A stretch of DNA of 51,948 nucleotides from Acidimicrobiaceae bacterium (GCA_024641655.1 JAHECR010000025.1:1-51948), one strand, 5' to 3'. Shown: positions 41,992 to 51,532, numbered from the stretch's first letter. A program made the numbers and translations. Notes: generated by a model not told the origin, from the letters alone.

Positions 41992-43455
41992 ATGACCAAG
42001 CGTTACGTGGTGCAGACCTTCGGCTGCCAGATGAACGAACACGACTCCGAGCGCATCGCCGGGCTGCTCGAGTCCGACGGGATGGTCCGCGCCGAGTCCG
42101 TCGAAGACGCCGACGTGATCGTGTTGAACACCTGTTGCATCCGTGAGAACGCCGACAACAAGCTCTACGGCCAGCTCGGTCAGCTCAAACGCCTGAAGGA
42201 CGCGAACCCCGACCTCCAGATCGCCGTGGGCGGCTGCTTGGCACAGAAGGACCGGGACACCGTCCGGCAAAGGGCCGGCCACGTCGATGTCGTGTTCGGC
42301 ACCCACAATGTCGCCCGGGCCGCGGAACTGCTGCACGAAGCCGCGGCCAAAGGGCCGATCGTCGAGATCCTCGAGGCTGCGGTCGCCGACGACGCGGCCG
42401 ACTTCCCGTCGGCGCTGCCTGCTCGCCGCGAGGTCGATCACGCCGCGTGGCTGACCATTCAGATCGGGTGCGACAACAGCTGCGCGTTCTGCATCGTCCC
42501 TGCGGTGCGTGGCCCCGAATTGAGCCGGCCCTTCGCGGACCTCATCTCAGAGGCCGAACAGGTCGTCGCCGATGGCGCCGTCGAGATAACCCTGCTCGGC
42601 CAGAACGTCAACAGCTACGGGCGCGACCTCACGACGAGCCTCCGCTCGCGGGCTTCGAGCCCCGACGATGTGCGTCTCGCCGGAGCGGTCTGGTTCAGCG
42701 ACGAACGGCGGCGGCCCCGTCCGCTCTTCGCCGACCTGCTCCGCACGATCGGCGCGATCCCCGAGCTGCGGCGGCTGCGCTACACGAGCCCGCATCCGAA
42801 GGATCTGCGCGAAGACGTCCTGGCCGCAATGGCGGAGGTGCCTGCGGTGTGTGAGCACCTGCACTTCCCCCTCCAGTCCGGCAGCGACACGGTGCTCGCA
42901 GCGATGCACCGTGGGTACACCGCCGAGCGCTATCTCGAGCGGCTGCAGATGGCGCGCGCCATGGTGCCCGACCTCGCCGTCACGACCGACATCATCGTCG
43001 GCTTCCCGGGCGAGACCGACGTCGACTTCGAGCGGACGCTCGAGGTCGCCGCGGAAGCGGAGTACGACAGCGCCTACACCTTCGTGTTCTCACCCCGGGA
43101 AGGCACCGAAGCCGCGGCGATGGTCGAGCGGTACTGCGACCCGGACGTCGTCAACGAGCGGTACGAGCGGCTCCGCTCCGTTGTCGCACGAGCCGGACTG
43201 CGCCGGCACGAGGCGCGTGTCGGTCGCGTCGAGGAGGTCATCGTCGAGGGCCCCAGCAAGCGGGATCCCGCGATCACGACGGGTCGCACCCGGCAGAACA
43301 AGCTCGTGCACTTCCCAGCGCCCTCACCCCTGCGGATCGGCACGGTCGCGGCCGTCGAGGTCTGCGAAGCCCGCACCCACTACCTGCTCGGCCGTCTGGT
43401 CGAGGTGGTCGCCGGGCCCCGGCACCGCACCCGTATCCCTGTGGTCGCCGGTTGA
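41992..43455 (+). CDS. miaB: tRNA-2-methylthio-N6-dimethylallyladenosine synthase
   Basis: Radical-SAM methylthiotransferase acting on i6A37 of tRNAs. First-cluster cysteines are Cys12, Cys48 and Cys82; the radical-SAM motif is Cys160, Cys164, Cys167 in GCDNSCAFCIVP. FGCQMNEHDSERIAGLLES and RYTSPHPKDL fit MiaB rather than RimO, and a TRAM domain ends the protein. 487 residues. The TGA overlaps the TTG start of miaA, whose product makes its substrate i6A, so the two modification steps are co-translated. Confidence 0.96.
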   Translation: MTKRYVVQTFGCQMNEHDSERIAGLLESDGMVRAESVEDADVIVLNTCCIRENADNKLYGQLGQLKRLKDANPDLQIAVGGCLAQKDRDTVRQRAGHVDVVFGTHNVARAAELLHEAAAKGPIVEILEAAVADDAADFPSALPARREVDHAAWLTIQIGCDNSCAFCIVPAVRGPELSRPFADLISEAEQVVADGAVEITLLGQNVNSYGRDLTTSLRSRASSPDDVRLAGAVWFSDERRRPRPLFADLLRTIGAIPELRRLRYTSPHPKDLREDVLAAMAEVPAVCEHLHFPLQSGSDTVLAAMHRGYTAERYLERLQMARAMVPDLAVTTDIIVGFPGETDVDFERTLEVAAEAEYDSAYTFVFSPREGTEAAAMVERYCDPDVVNERYERLRSVVARAGLRRHEARVGRVEEVIVEGPSKRDPAITTGRTRQNKLVHFPAPSPLRIGTVAAVEVCEARTHYLLGRLVEVVAGPRHRTRIPVVAG

Positions 43456-44387
43456 TCACTGCCTTGACCGCCCCGGTACTGGCGATCGTCGGGACGACGG
43501 CGTCGGGGAAGTCTGCGCTCGCGATGCATCTGGCGCGTTCGATCGGCGACGTGGAGCTCGTGTCGGTCGACTCCATGCAGGTCTATCGGGGGATGAACAT
43601 CGGCACGGCCAAGCCCACCGACGCGGAGCGCGCCGAGGTCCCGCATCACCTCATCGACATCGTCGAACCGACCGAGGACTTCACCGTCAGCGACTTCCAG
43701 CGGTCGGCGCGAGCGGCGATCGCCGACATCGTCGCTCGTGGCGCGACGCCCGTGCTGGTCGGCGGCACCGGGCTGCATCTCCGGGCGGTCATCGACGATC
43801 TCGACATCCCCGGCCGGTACCCCGAGATCGCAGCGTCGCTCGCCGAGGAGGCCGACACCAGGGCCCTGTACGCGCGTCTGACGGAGCTCGACCCCGACGC
43901 AGCGGAGAAGATGGAGCCCGGCAATCGCCGTCGCGTGTTGCGAGCGCTCGAAGTCTACATCGGGAGCGGCCGTGGGTTCTCGACGTACGGCCCCGGCCTC
44001 GACCAGTACCCCGAGACCCGATTCCGCCTGGTGGGCCTCCGGCTGCCGCGCCGGGTGATCGACGAACGCATCGCCGATCGCTACGGCGAGCAGATGGAGG
44101 TCGGGTTCCTCGACGAGGTGCAAACGCTGTCGGCACTTGCGCCGGGCCTGTCGCGCACTGCAGCACAGGCGCTCGGGTACCGACAACTGCTCGCTCATCT
44201 GGCCGGATGCTGCTCGCTCGACGACGCGCTCGAGGCCGCCATCGTCGCGACGCGACGGTTCGCTCGGCGTCAAGAACGCTGGTTCCGACGCGATCCCCGC
44301 ATCACCTGGCTCGATGCCGACACCAATCCGATGGAGGTCGCGGACCAACTGGTGGGACAATGGCGGGCGATGGGACGACACCGCTGA
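43452..44387 (+). CDS. miaA: tRNA dimethylallyltransferase
   Basis: Transfers the dimethylallyl group from DMAPP to A37 of tRNAs. P-loop VGTTASGKSALA at about residues 13-24, then VSVDSMQVYRGMNIGTAKP, VGGTGLHLRAVIDDL and NRRRVLRALEVY. 311 residues is normal. The start is read as TTG 43452, overlapping the miaB stop (TTGA); TTG 43464 is an alternative, and no ATG or GTG precedes the P-loop. The DMAPP it uses comes from the MEP pathway whose dxr and ispG genes are also in this window. Its stop overlaps the dapF ATG by one base. Confidence 0.95.
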   Translation: MITALTAPVLAIVGTTASGKSALAMHLARSIGDVELVSVDSMQVYRGMNIGTAKPTDAERAEVPHHLIDIVEPTEDFTVSDFQRSARAAIADIVARGATPVLVGGTGLHLRAVIDDLDIPGRYPEIAASLAEEADTRALYARLTELDPDAAEKMEPGNRRRVLRALEVYIGSGRGFSTYGPGLDQYPETRFRLVGLRLPRRVIDERIADRYGEQMEVGFLDEVQTLSALAPGLSRTAAQALGYRQLLAHLAGCCSLDDALEAAIVATRRFARRQERWFRRDPRITWLDADTNPMEVADQLVGQWRAMGRHR

Positions 44388-45229
44388 TGCACCTTTCGAA
44401 GCTCCATGGTCTGGGCAACGACTTCCTGGTCACGTTCGCGCCGTCGGTACCCCTCGACGGCCCCGAACTGGCACGTCGGCTGTGCCACCGCACCCACGGC
44501 ATCGGTGCCGACGGGTTGGTGGTGGTGACCGACTGCGTCGAGGGCGACGACGCGATTGCGGCCCGGTTCACCCTCTTCAACAGTGATGGGAGCCGCGCCG
44601 CCATCAGCGGGAACGGTCTGCGGTGCTTCGCCCACGCCATCGCCCGTCGTCATGGTCGCTCCGCGGTCACGGTTGCTGCCCGAACGCCTGCGGGCGTGCG
44701 GCGCATCGACCTCACCGTCGATGACGAGGCGGCCCGGTCGGCGACGGCGAGTGTCGCCATGGGCCTGATGGAACCACTCGACCTCGACGCGGTGCGCTCG
44801 GCGGAGCTCGCCGCCGACCTCGCCGGCTTCGCCGGGGACGCGCTCGGGCGCTGGGCCACCGGCGACCTCGGGAACCCCCACATCGTGGTCGAGCTCGAAG
44901 ATCCGTTCGCCTTGGACCTCGTCGCGGTGGGGACCGCCATCGAGAAGCGGTTCATGGCTGATTCCGGGGGTGTCAACGTTCATCTGATCGGCCGTCGCCG
45001 CGATGGCGACGGGATCGACCTTCGGGTCTGGGAGCGCGGCGCCGGTGTGACCGAGGCGTGTGGCTCGGGTGCCTGCGCCGCGGGCGTTCTGGCGCTCCAG
45101 TGGGGTCTCGCGGCGAGCCCGGTGACGGTACACATGCCAGGTGGTTCCGCATCGGTCGCACTCGACGACGCGGGATCCATCGTCCTGACCGGACCGTCTG
45201 TGCACATCGCCGAAATCGAGGCCCCGTGA
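44387..45229 (+). CDS. dapF: diaminopimelate epimerase
   Basis: PLP-independent racemase that converts LL-DAP to meso-DAP for peptidoglycan and lysine. The two catalytic cysteines are Cys80 in GNGLRCFAH and Cys225 in EACGSGACAAG. The start MHLSKLHGLGNDFLV is characteristic. 280 residues. ATG 44387 overlaps the miaA TGA by one base (TGATG); an in-frame ATG at 44360 is less likely. The stop overlaps the hflX GTG (GTGA). Confidence 0.95.
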   Translation: MHLSKLHGLGNDFLVTFAPSVPLDGPELARRLCHRTHGIGADGLVVVTDCVEGDDAIAARFTLFNSDGSRAAISGNGLRCFAHAIARRHGRSAVTVAARTPAGVRRIDLTVDDEAARSATASVAMGLMEPLDLDAVRSAELAADLAGFAGDALGRWATGDLGNPHIVVELEDPFALDLVAVGTAIEKRFMADSGGVNVHLIGRRRDGDGIDLRVWERGAGVTEACGSGACAAGVLALQWGLAASPVTVHMPGGSASVALDDAGSIVLTGPSVHIAEIEAP

Positions 45230-46731
45230 GCGCCGACGAGCGGCCTTCCCTCGTTCCCCCTGGGGCCGATGTTCGGGCGGACGACATCGACGACCTTCCC
45301 GAGCTCGCGGCCGACATCGTCGACGACGGGGAGACCCATCGTGGTGCGTTCGGCGAGTTCGGCGGTGAGGAACGTGGTCTCATCGACCGCACCTTCCGTG
45401 AGCGGATCATCCTGGTGGGGGTCACGTTGCGCGGCGGTCACGACGAGGACACCGAAGAGGCCCTCGACGAGCTCGCGCAGCTGGTGGACACCGCAGGTGC
45501 CGATGTCGTCGATCGGGTCACGCAACGGCGGACCAGCCCCGATCCCGCAACGTTCGTCGGTCAGGGCAAGGCCCGCGAGCTCTTCGAGCTCGCCGAGGCG
45601 CTCGACGCCGACACCGTGGTGTTCGATGACGACCTGTCACCGGCCCAGCAGGCCAACCTCCAGAAGATCCTGAAGCGCTCCGCCCTCGATCGCACCGCCG
45701 TCATCCTCGACATCTTCGCCCAGAATGCGTCGACCCCCGAGGGCCGGGCCCAGGTCGAGCTGGCCCAGATCCAGTACCGGCTTCCCCGGCTGCGAGGCGC
45801 GGGTATGCGTCTCAGCCAGCAAGGTGCCGGTATCGGGACCCGGGGCCCCGGTGAGACGCAGCTCGAAGTCGATCGTCGCCGGCTGGTGCGCCGTATGCAT
45901 CGGCTCCAGGCGCAGCTCGTCGACGTGGGTGCGCATCGCCAGAACCAATCAAAGCGTCGGCGCCAGTCGGCCAACAACGCCATCGCCATCGTTGGGTACA
46001 CCAACGCCGGGAAGTCGACCCTGCTCAACTGCCTGACCGACGCCGGCGTGTTGGCCGAGGACCGACTGTTCGCCACCCTCGATGCCGTCACCCGCCGTCT
46101 GCAGCTGCCCGGTGGCGAGACGGTGTTCCTGACCGACACGGTCGGGTTCATCCGCAAGCTTCCCCACCAGCTCGTGGAAGCGTTCAAGACCACCCTCGAC
46201 GTCGTGATCCAGGCCGACCTTCTCCTCCACGTGGTCGACTCGAGCGCGGCCGACCCCCAAGCGCAGATAGCGGCGGTCCATGCCGTGCTCGCCGAGATCG
46301 GAGCCGCAGAGATCCCGGAGCTGCTGGTGTTCAACAAGGCCGACATCGGCGACGCCGCGACGCTCCTCGTCGACCATCCTGGGTCAGTGGCGGTCTCTGC
46401 TGTCACCGCAGAGGGCATCGAAAAGCTCCTTCTCACGATCGGCGACCGCCTCCGGGCCACGACCACGGTGGTTGAGCTGCTAGTGCCGTTCGGGCGCGGC
46501 GACGTGCTCGCTCAGGTGCACCGTGAAGGCCAGGTCCTCCTGGAGACGGCGACCGACGACGGCATGGTGGTGCGCGCCCGCCTGGACGAGTTCGCGGCGT
46601 CGCGACTCGAGGGCTTCGTCGTCTCCCCGGGCCGCGTCGGTTCGACTCCGACGGGATCCGGCGACGACGATGAGGGCGTGGACCAGACGCTTCCGGGCCA
46701 CCCGGACCCTTCCGACCGAGAGACCCGATGA
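45226..46731 (+). CDS. hflX: GTPase HflX
   Basis: Ribosome-binding GTPase that rescues or splits stalled or stressed 70S and 50S particles. The 501-residue protein has the N-terminal HflX domain with QGKARELFELAEAL, DDLSPAQQANLQKIL, an arginine-rich linker (IQYRLPRLRGAGMRLSQQG, GTRGPGETQLEVDRR) and the G domain with GYTNAGKSTLLN, DTVGFIRKLPHQLVEAF and NKAD. The first 50 residues are acidic and poorly conserved. GTG 45226 overlaps dapF (GTGA). The miaA-hflX linkage is widespread in bacteria, here with dapF inserted. Confidence 0.95.
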   Translation: MSADERPSLVPPGADVRADDIDDLPELAADIVDDGETHRGAFGEFGGEERGLIDRTFRERIILVGVTLRGGHDEDTEEALDELAQLVDTAGADVVDRVTQRRTSPDPATFVGQGKARELFELAEALDADTVVFDDDLSPAQQANLQKILKRSALDRTAVILDIFAQNASTPEGRAQVELAQIQYRLPRLRGAGMRLSQQGAGIGTRGPGETQLEVDRRRLVRRMHRLQAQLVDVGAHRQNQSKRRRQSANNAIAIVGYTNAGKSTLLNCLTDAGVLAEDRLFATLDAVTRRLQLPGGETVFLTDTVGFIRKLPHQLVEAFKTTLDVVIQADLLLHVVDSSAADPQAQIAAVHAVLAEIGAAEIPELLVFNKADIGDAATLLVDHPGSVAVSAVTAEGIEKLLLTIGDRLRATTTVVELLVPFGRGDVLAQVHREGQVLLETATDDGMVVRARLDEFAASRLEGFVVSPGRVGSTPTGSGDDDEGVDQTLPGHPDPSDRETR

Positions 46732-47834
46732 GCTTCACGCTGCCGCCGTACCCGTACGACCGCCTCGACCCGTACAAGCCGATCGCTGCGGCTCACGTCG
46801 GGGGCCTGGTCGACCTCTCGATCGGCACGCCGATCGATGCGCCACCGGACTTCGTGGTCGCGGCCCTCGCAGAGTCCGGCGCCGAACGCGGGTACCCGCC
46901 CTCGATTGGATCAGTCGCGTTCCGGAGGGCGGCGGTCGGGTGGCTCGCGCGTCGGATCGGCGTCACGGTGGACGTCGACTCCCAGATCGCCGCCTGTGTC
47001 GGCACCAAGGAGTTCGTGGCTTCGGTCCCGCTGTACCTGCGGCTGCGCCGCCCCGACCGCGACACCGTGCTGTATCCGGCCATCAGCTATCCCAGCTACG
47101 AGATGGGCGCCCAACTGGCGGGTTGTCGCGCGGTGGCGGTGCCGGTCGACGACCAGTGGCGGATGGACCTGTCCCGGATCGACCCTTCCGACGCGGCGCG
47201 CGCGCTGCTGTTGTGGGTGAACACGCCCGGCAACCCTGCCGGTGGGCTCGACGACCTCGGTGCCGCAGCAGCCTGGGGACGGGCCCACAGCGTTCCGGTG
47301 TTCAGCGACGAGTGCTACGTGGAGTTCACCTGGGAAGGCCCACCACGCAGCATTCTCGAGCATGGCACCGAGGGGGTGATCGCCGTGCACTCGTTGTCGA
47401 AACGTTCGAACCTCGCCGGTGTGCGTGCCGGGTTCTACGCTGGAGATGACGAGCTCGTGCATTGGCTCCGTGAGATCCGAAAGCACGCAGGGGCGATGGT
47501 GCCCGGTCCGGTCCAGGCGGCTGCGGTCGCGGCGTTCGACGACGACGCCCACGTCGACGTCCAGCGTGCGGTGTATCACCGTCGACTGGTGTTCCTGCGG
47601 GACCTGTTCGCCGATCTCGGCTACGACGCAGCGCTGCCCGGGGGTGCGTTTTACCTCTGGGTCCCCGCTGCCGATGCAGACGCATGGGCCTTGGTCGACC
47701 TGCTGGCACGAGAAGGGGGAGCGCTCGTGTCTCCCGGTGAGTTCTACGGTGCCGCCGGAGCCGGCCATGTCCGCGTCGCCGCGGTGCAGCCTGATGCGAA
47801 GCTCGAGCTGCTGCGAGAGCGACTGCTCGGCTGA
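46728..47834 (+). CDS. dapC: PLP aminotransferase, probable N-succinyldiaminopimelate aminotransferase (DapC-like)
   Basis: Class I/II fold-type I aminotransferase. The PLP Lys lies in VHSLSKRSNLAGVRAGF, the cofactor-binding Asn/Pro motif in WVNTPGNPAGG, and the phosphate or ring contacts in PAISYPSYEMG and SDECYVEFTW. 368 residues. The opening LPPYPYDRLDPYK and the nearby dapF and dapE genes point to the DapC step, succinyl-amino-ketopimelate to succinyl-DAP. The name rests on this pattern and context; another amino acid transaminase is possible. The ATG overlaps hflX (ATGA). Confidence 0.85.
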   Translation: MSFTLPPYPYDRLDPYKPIAAAHVGGLVDLSIGTPIDAPPDFVVAALAESGAERGYPPSIGSVAFRRAAVGWLARRIGVTVDVDSQIAACVGTKEFVASVPLYLRLRRPDRDTVLYPAISYPSYEMGAQLAGCRAVAVPVDDQWRMDLSRIDPSDAARALLLWVNTPGNPAGGLDDLGAAAAWGRAHSVPVFSDECYVEFTWEGPPRSILEHGTEGVIAVHSLSKRSNLAGVRAGFYAGDDELVHWLREIRKHAGAMVPGPVQAAAVAAFDDDAHVDVQRAVYHRRLVFLRDLFADLGYDAALPGGAFYLWVPAADADAWALVDLLAREGGALVSPGEFYGAAGAGHVRVAAVQPDAKLELLRERLLG

Positions 47835-49624
47835 TGCCCGCGCCCGAGCGTCTCGCGGGCCCGGCGTATCCCCGACGATGGGGCTACCTCGTCGGGGTGG
47901 GGCTGATGGTTGCAGGTGTGGCGGTGGCGATCATCGGTGCCGTCGTCGCCTTCGGGGCCCTCGCCGGTGACGTCGACGCGCTGCGACGCAACGCCGGCAA
48001 CGGGGAGATCCTGGCAAGTCTCGAGCGCGGCGATTACGTCATCTACGACGAGGACGGGTTCGATCTCGGTCCTTTCGACGTGCGTGTCGTGCGCGCATCA
48101 GATGACGCCGAGATCCCCACCGAGGCGATCGTCGACGGTGTCTCCTACGACGTCGGGGGCCACGACGGCAAGGCCAAGGTTGGGGTCGCGATACCGACGA
48201 ACGACCTCTACCGCGTGGAGGTCGCGAGCGGTCCCGGGCAGGTGGCGCGGTTCGCGCTCGGACGCGGGTTCAGCCCCGTCGGGAGTCGCCTCGTGGGATC
48301 GCTCGTTCTTGGAGGGGTCTTGTTCGTGATCGGGTTCGTGGTGCTGCTGGTGACCGGTGTCGCCGACGCGCGGTGGCGGGTGCGGCATGCATTGGCCTCG
48401 CGTGTCGCGCAGGGCCGCGAGGCGGTCGGCGCGGTGTTGGGATCCAATGAGGGTCCGGGTGCCGCCGATCAGGGGGTCAGCGAACGCCTGGACCGTGTCG
48501 AGGCGTGGGCGCGCGACACAATTGCCGGCGCGCGCAGCCAGATCGATCGGCTGGAATCGAGCTCGACGTCGGTCGGAACGATCGACGGGTCACTTCCCCC
48601 ACCTCCTCCGGCAGCGGCGTCATCCCCTTCGTCGACGACCGCCGGCTGGAGCCAGACCATCGCCGAGCGCGCCCGCCAGGCGTTGGACCAGGCCGAGACC
48701 CGCATCCCCGAGGTGCGGGCGCGTGCGGCAGGCACCGCCGACCCCGCGGCGCTCGCCGACGCCATCGATGCAGCCATGCGGCGCGTCGACACCCGGCTGG
48801 CGAGAGGCGATTCGTTGCGCGACATCGCCCGAGACGAGGGGTTGGCGGCGGCCTCGACGGCCGAAGAGCTGCGGACCACCGCCCAGCAGGCTGCGGCAGA
48901 GCTCCGCCGGCAGGCGGCCGCCGAAGTCGACCGGGTCGCCACGACCGCGGGGGCCCGATTCGAGGGCGCGACCCAGGCAGTCACGTCGGTGGCCGATGAG
49001 ACGCTGGCAGAGGTCGTCGATCGTGTGGCGACCGCCGCCGACGAGGTCGGCACCGTTGCCAGTGGCTTGTCGGGCGACGTGATCGCTGCGGGCGCAACCG
49101 CGCTCGCAGCAACAGGAGCGGCCTTGGCCGAGGAAATCGCGGCTCCCGGGGCTCCCCGTTCCGCTTCGGTCGACGCGGCGGTGGCTGACCCATCGACGGT
49201 GGCGAGGTTCGAGCTGGAACCGTCCGAGCTGAAACCGTCCGAGCCGGAGCCGTCCGCCGGGTTGGAGCCTGCGGGCGCGACTGCGGCGCGGCCACTGGCG
49301 CCGTCGCCTTCGATCCTGGCTCCGCCTCCGGACGCGCTCACCGCCGGAGCGTCTCCTCGGGGTGGGCGCTCACCGCTTGCGAGGGGAGAGGGGTTCGTGG
49401 GTGTCGCACCGCCCCCGGCAGCCCAACGGGCAAGGCTCGCGCCGCACCCCGAACGCACTCGGTCAGGCGCGGCGTTCCCCGAACCCGCGCCCGCTGCCGA
49501 CACCAGCGAGCGAACCGCGACGAGAGCGCGTCCAACCGCGTCTGAACCCGCGACCGCATCGCTCAGCTTGGCCCCGCCCCCGGACTACCGCCGCCTGCGT
49601 GGACGTGATCGCGGCGGCGACTGA
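47834..49624 (+). CDS. large two-helix membrane protein of unknown function
   Basis: Not recognised. 596 residues: a first membrane helix at about 17-45, an extracytoplasmic domain of about 105 residues (contains GDYVIYDEDGF and IPTNDLYRVEV) and a second helix at about 150-178. A cytoplasmic part then begins with a helical region. From about 270 to 440 it is Ala/Arg/Glu-rich with heptad-like spacing (coiled coil), then comes a Pro/Ala/Ser/Glu-rich tail to residue 596 with SEL/EPSE repeats. The ATG overlaps the aminotransferase stop (TGATG), so it is in the same operon. A scaffold-like envelope role is only a guess. Confidence 0.8.
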   Translation: MPAPERLAGPAYPRRWGYLVGVGLMVAGVAVAIIGAVVAFGALAGDVDALRRNAGNGEILASLERGDYVIYDEDGFDLGPFDVRVVRASDDAEIPTEAIVDGVSYDVGGHDGKAKVGVAIPTNDLYRVEVASGPGQVARFALGRGFSPVGSRLVGSLVLGGVLFVIGFVVLLVTGVADARWRVRHALASRVAQGREAVGAVLGSNEGPGAADQGVSERLDRVEAWARDTIAGARSQIDRLESSSTSVGTIDGSLPPPPPAAASSPSSTTAGWSQTIAERARQALDQAETRIPEVRARAAGTADPAALADAIDAAMRRVDTRLARGDSLRDIARDEGLAAASTAEELRTTAQQAAAELRRQAAAEVDRVATTAGARFEGATQAVTSVADETLAEVVDRVATAADEVGTVASGLSGDVIAAGATALAATGAALAEEIAAPGAPRSASVDAAVADPSTVARFELEPSELKPSEPEPSAGLEPAGATAARPLAPSPSILAPPPDALTAGASPRGGRSPLARGEGFVGVAPPPAAQRARLAPHPERTRSGAAFPEPAPAADTSERTATRARPTASEPATASLSLAPPPDYRRLRGRDRGGD

Positions 49625-49646
49625 CGGCGGTGCAGCTCGCTGACGG

Positions 49647-49652
49647 TACGCT
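49647..49652 (+). promoter_or_regulatory. -10 TACGCT before dapE
   Basis: TACGCT between the membrane-protein gene and dapE. It would start RNA near 49659, about 40 bases before the preferred dapE ATG. Confidence 0.35.
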
Positions 49653-49697
49653 CGCGTGCATGGTGATCAAGGTTCATTGCCGTCGAGACCTGCAACG

Positions 49698-50768
49698 ATG
49701 AGCCGCCTCGATCTGTTGGCTCGCACCGCGGAGCTCGTCGACATCACCTCCGAGAGTTTCCACGAACAAGCGCTGGTCGCGGCACTCGAGAAGCGCCTCC
49801 GGGCCATTGCCTGGCTGGAAGTGGACCGGATCGGGGACAACCTCGTGGCCCGCACGCGCCTGGGCCGGCAGCGTCGGCTGTTGCTCGGCGGCCACACCGA
49901 CACGGTGCCGGCGAACGACAACCTCGGCGCCCGTATCGACGGTGACACCCTGTGGGGGCTCGGCGCCGCCGACATGAAGGGTGGCCTCGCGGTGATGGCT
50001 GCCCTCGCCGAGACGGTGCCCGAACCGATGATCGACGTGACCTACCTGTTCTACGCCCGCGAGGAGGTGGCGTTGGTGCACAACGGGTTGCGCGAGCTCT
50101 TCGCCGAACGGCCCGATCTCGTCGCCGCCGACCTGGCGTTGCTCGGAGAGCCCACTGGTGGCGTCGTCGAGGCCGGCTGTCAGGGGACGATGCGATTCGA
50201 GCTCGTCCTTCACGGCGAGCGGGCGCACACCGCCCGTCCCTGGATGGGTCGCAACGCCATCCATCGCCTCGGTGCTGTCCTTGGAACCCTCGCTTCGTAT
50301 GAACCACGGCAACCGCTGATCCAGGGATGCCAGTATCGCGAGGCCCTGCAGGCAGTGCGCGTGGAAGGGGGAGTGGCCGGCAATGTGGTTCCCGACCGGG
50401 TAACGCTTCTGGTGAACCATCGCGTCGCCCCCGACCGGACCCTCGCCGAGGCCGAGGCCCACGTTCGCGGACTACTCGCTCCCCATCTCGAAGCCGGTGA
50501 CGTCCTGGAGGTGGTCGACGCCGCCGCGCCGGCGCCCCCCAATCTCGACAGCCCACTGCTCGCGTCAATGGTGGGTCGCCACGATCTGAGGGTGGACGCG
50601 AAGCTCGGTTGGACCGACGTGGCGTTCTTCGCCGAACGGGGGATTCCGGCAGCCAACTTCGGCCCTGGCGATGCCACCATGGCGCACACCCAGGGTGAGT
50701 GCGTCGAGCGCGTCGCCCTTGAGGCGTGCTACGAGGTGTTGCGCCGGGTGCTGGTCGACGGGCTCTGA
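49698..50768 (+). CDS. dapE: succinyl-diaminopimelate desuccinylase
   Basis: M20 family zinc hydrolase that removes the succinyl group from N-succinyl-LL-DAP. Di-zinc motifs: LLGGHTDTVP (first His, bridging-Asp region), GLGAADMKGGLAVM, YAREEV (catalytic Glu and zinc Glu), ALLGEPTGG and the last His in MAHTQGECV. 356 residues suits DapE. ATG 49698 is chosen because the homologous start LLARTAELVDITSES follows at once; GTG 49656 would add 14 residues. With dapC-like, dapF, dapA and dapB, only dapD and the shared aspartate enzymes are missing locally from the succinylase route. Confidence 0.9.
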   Translation: MSRLDLLARTAELVDITSESFHEQALVAALEKRLRAIAWLEVDRIGDNLVARTRLGRQRRLLLGGHTDTVPANDNLGARIDGDTLWGLGAADMKGGLAVMAALAETVPEPMIDVTYLFYAREEVALVHNGLRELFAERPDLVAADLALLGEPTGGVVEAGCQGTMRFELVLHGERAHTARPWMGRNAIHRLGAVLGTLASYEPRQPLIQGCQYREALQAVRVEGGVAGNVVPDRVTLLVNHRVAPDRTLAEAEAHVRGLLAPHLEAGDVLEVVDAAAPAPPNLDSPLLASMVGRHDLRVDAKLGWTDVAFFAERGIPAANFGPGDATMAHTQGECVERVALEACYEVLRRVLVDGL

Positions 50769-50805
50769 GGGACTCGCGTGAGCGTGGGCCGGAGCCGGTT
50801 GGCCA

Positions 50806-51441
50806 TCAGAGCTTGCGCAGCACCGTGACCACCTTGCCGAAGACCATGACCTCCTCGGCTGGGAACCGCATCGGTTGCATCGTCGGGTTGTGGGGGACCA
50901 GGACGATCTCGGGGCCCTCGTTGCGGTAGGTCTTGACCGTCGCCTCGTCGTCACCGATCCCGGCGACGACGATGTCGCCGTTGTCGGCAGTGTTCTGGAC
51001 GCGGGCGACGACGAAGTCGCCGTTGAGGATGCCGGCATCGACCATCGAGTCGCCGCGCACGCGCACCATGAACAGCTCGCCGTCGCCGGTGAGGTCCGAC
51101 GGAAGGGGCATGACCTCCTCGACGTTCTCCTTGGCCAGCACGCCGGTGCCGGCCGCGACGTCACCCACGAGCGGCACGTGGCAGACCGGTCGGCGATCGA
51201 GGATCGCCCCGGATCCGGCTTCCCATCGCACCTCGATGGCCCGCGGCTTGGTGGGGTCACGGCGGAGGTAGCCCAGCTTCTGCAGGGAATTGAGGTGGGA
51301 GTGCACGGTGGACGGCGACGTCAGGCCGACGGCCTCGCCGATCTCGCGCACCGACGGCGGGTACCCGCGCTCACGGATCGCGGTGTCGATGTACTCGAGG
51401 ATCTGGTGTTGGCGATCGGTGAGGGACGGGTCGCTGCTCAT
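50806..51441 (-). CDS. lexA: SOS repressor LexA
   Basis: Represses SOS genes and self-cleaves when RecA filaments form. 211 residues: an N-terminal winged helix-turn-helix at about 5-70 (YPPSVREIGEAVGLTSPSTV), the self-cleavage site Ala97-Gly98 in GDVAAGTG, the nucleophile Ser132 in RGDSMVDAG and the general base Lys170 in ATVKTY. All are intact, so it should be active. The start at 51441 fits the family N-terminus. Four perfect LexA sites lie upstream, implying strong autoregulation. Confidence 0.97.
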   Translation of the reverse strand: MSSDPSLTDRQHQILEYIDTAIRERGYPPSVREIGEAVGLTSPSTVHSHLNSLQKLGYLRRDPTKPRAIEVRWEAGSGAILDRRPVCHVPLVGDVAAGTGVLAKENVEEVMPLPSDLTGDGELFMVRVRGDSMVDAGILNGDFVVARVQNTADNGDIVVAGIGDDEATVKTYRNEGPEIVLVPHNPTMQPMRFPAEEVMVFGKVVTVLRKL

Positions 51442-51492
51442 TGGACGGGAGTGCTCCTGGACTCGGGGGTGAACGGTGCTTGGCCGGGACGG

Positions 51493-51520
51493 TTGACATC
51501 GAACGTGCGTTCGATACAGT
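51493..51520 (+). promoter_or_regulatory. plus-strand promoter with SOS box filling the spacer
   Basis: TTGACA (51493-51498), the 16-base palindrome TCGAACGTGCGTTCGA (51499-51514) as the exact spacer, then TACAGT (51515-51520). It points toward the divergent gene at 51693, with a leader of about 165 bases. Confidence 0.8.
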
Positions 51521-51532
51521 AGTTCCCAGAGA

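Noticed and set aside
42668..44386. Long upstream extension of the dapF frame
   Set aside because: It overlaps all of miaA and much of miaB; only the part from 44387 has DapF motifs.
46646..46664. tRNA T-arm-like GTCGGTTCGACTCCGAC inside hflX
   Set aside because: A perfect 5-bp arm with a 7-base loop, but no matching acceptor stem, anticodon arm or D arm around it; it codes for the HflX C-terminal region.
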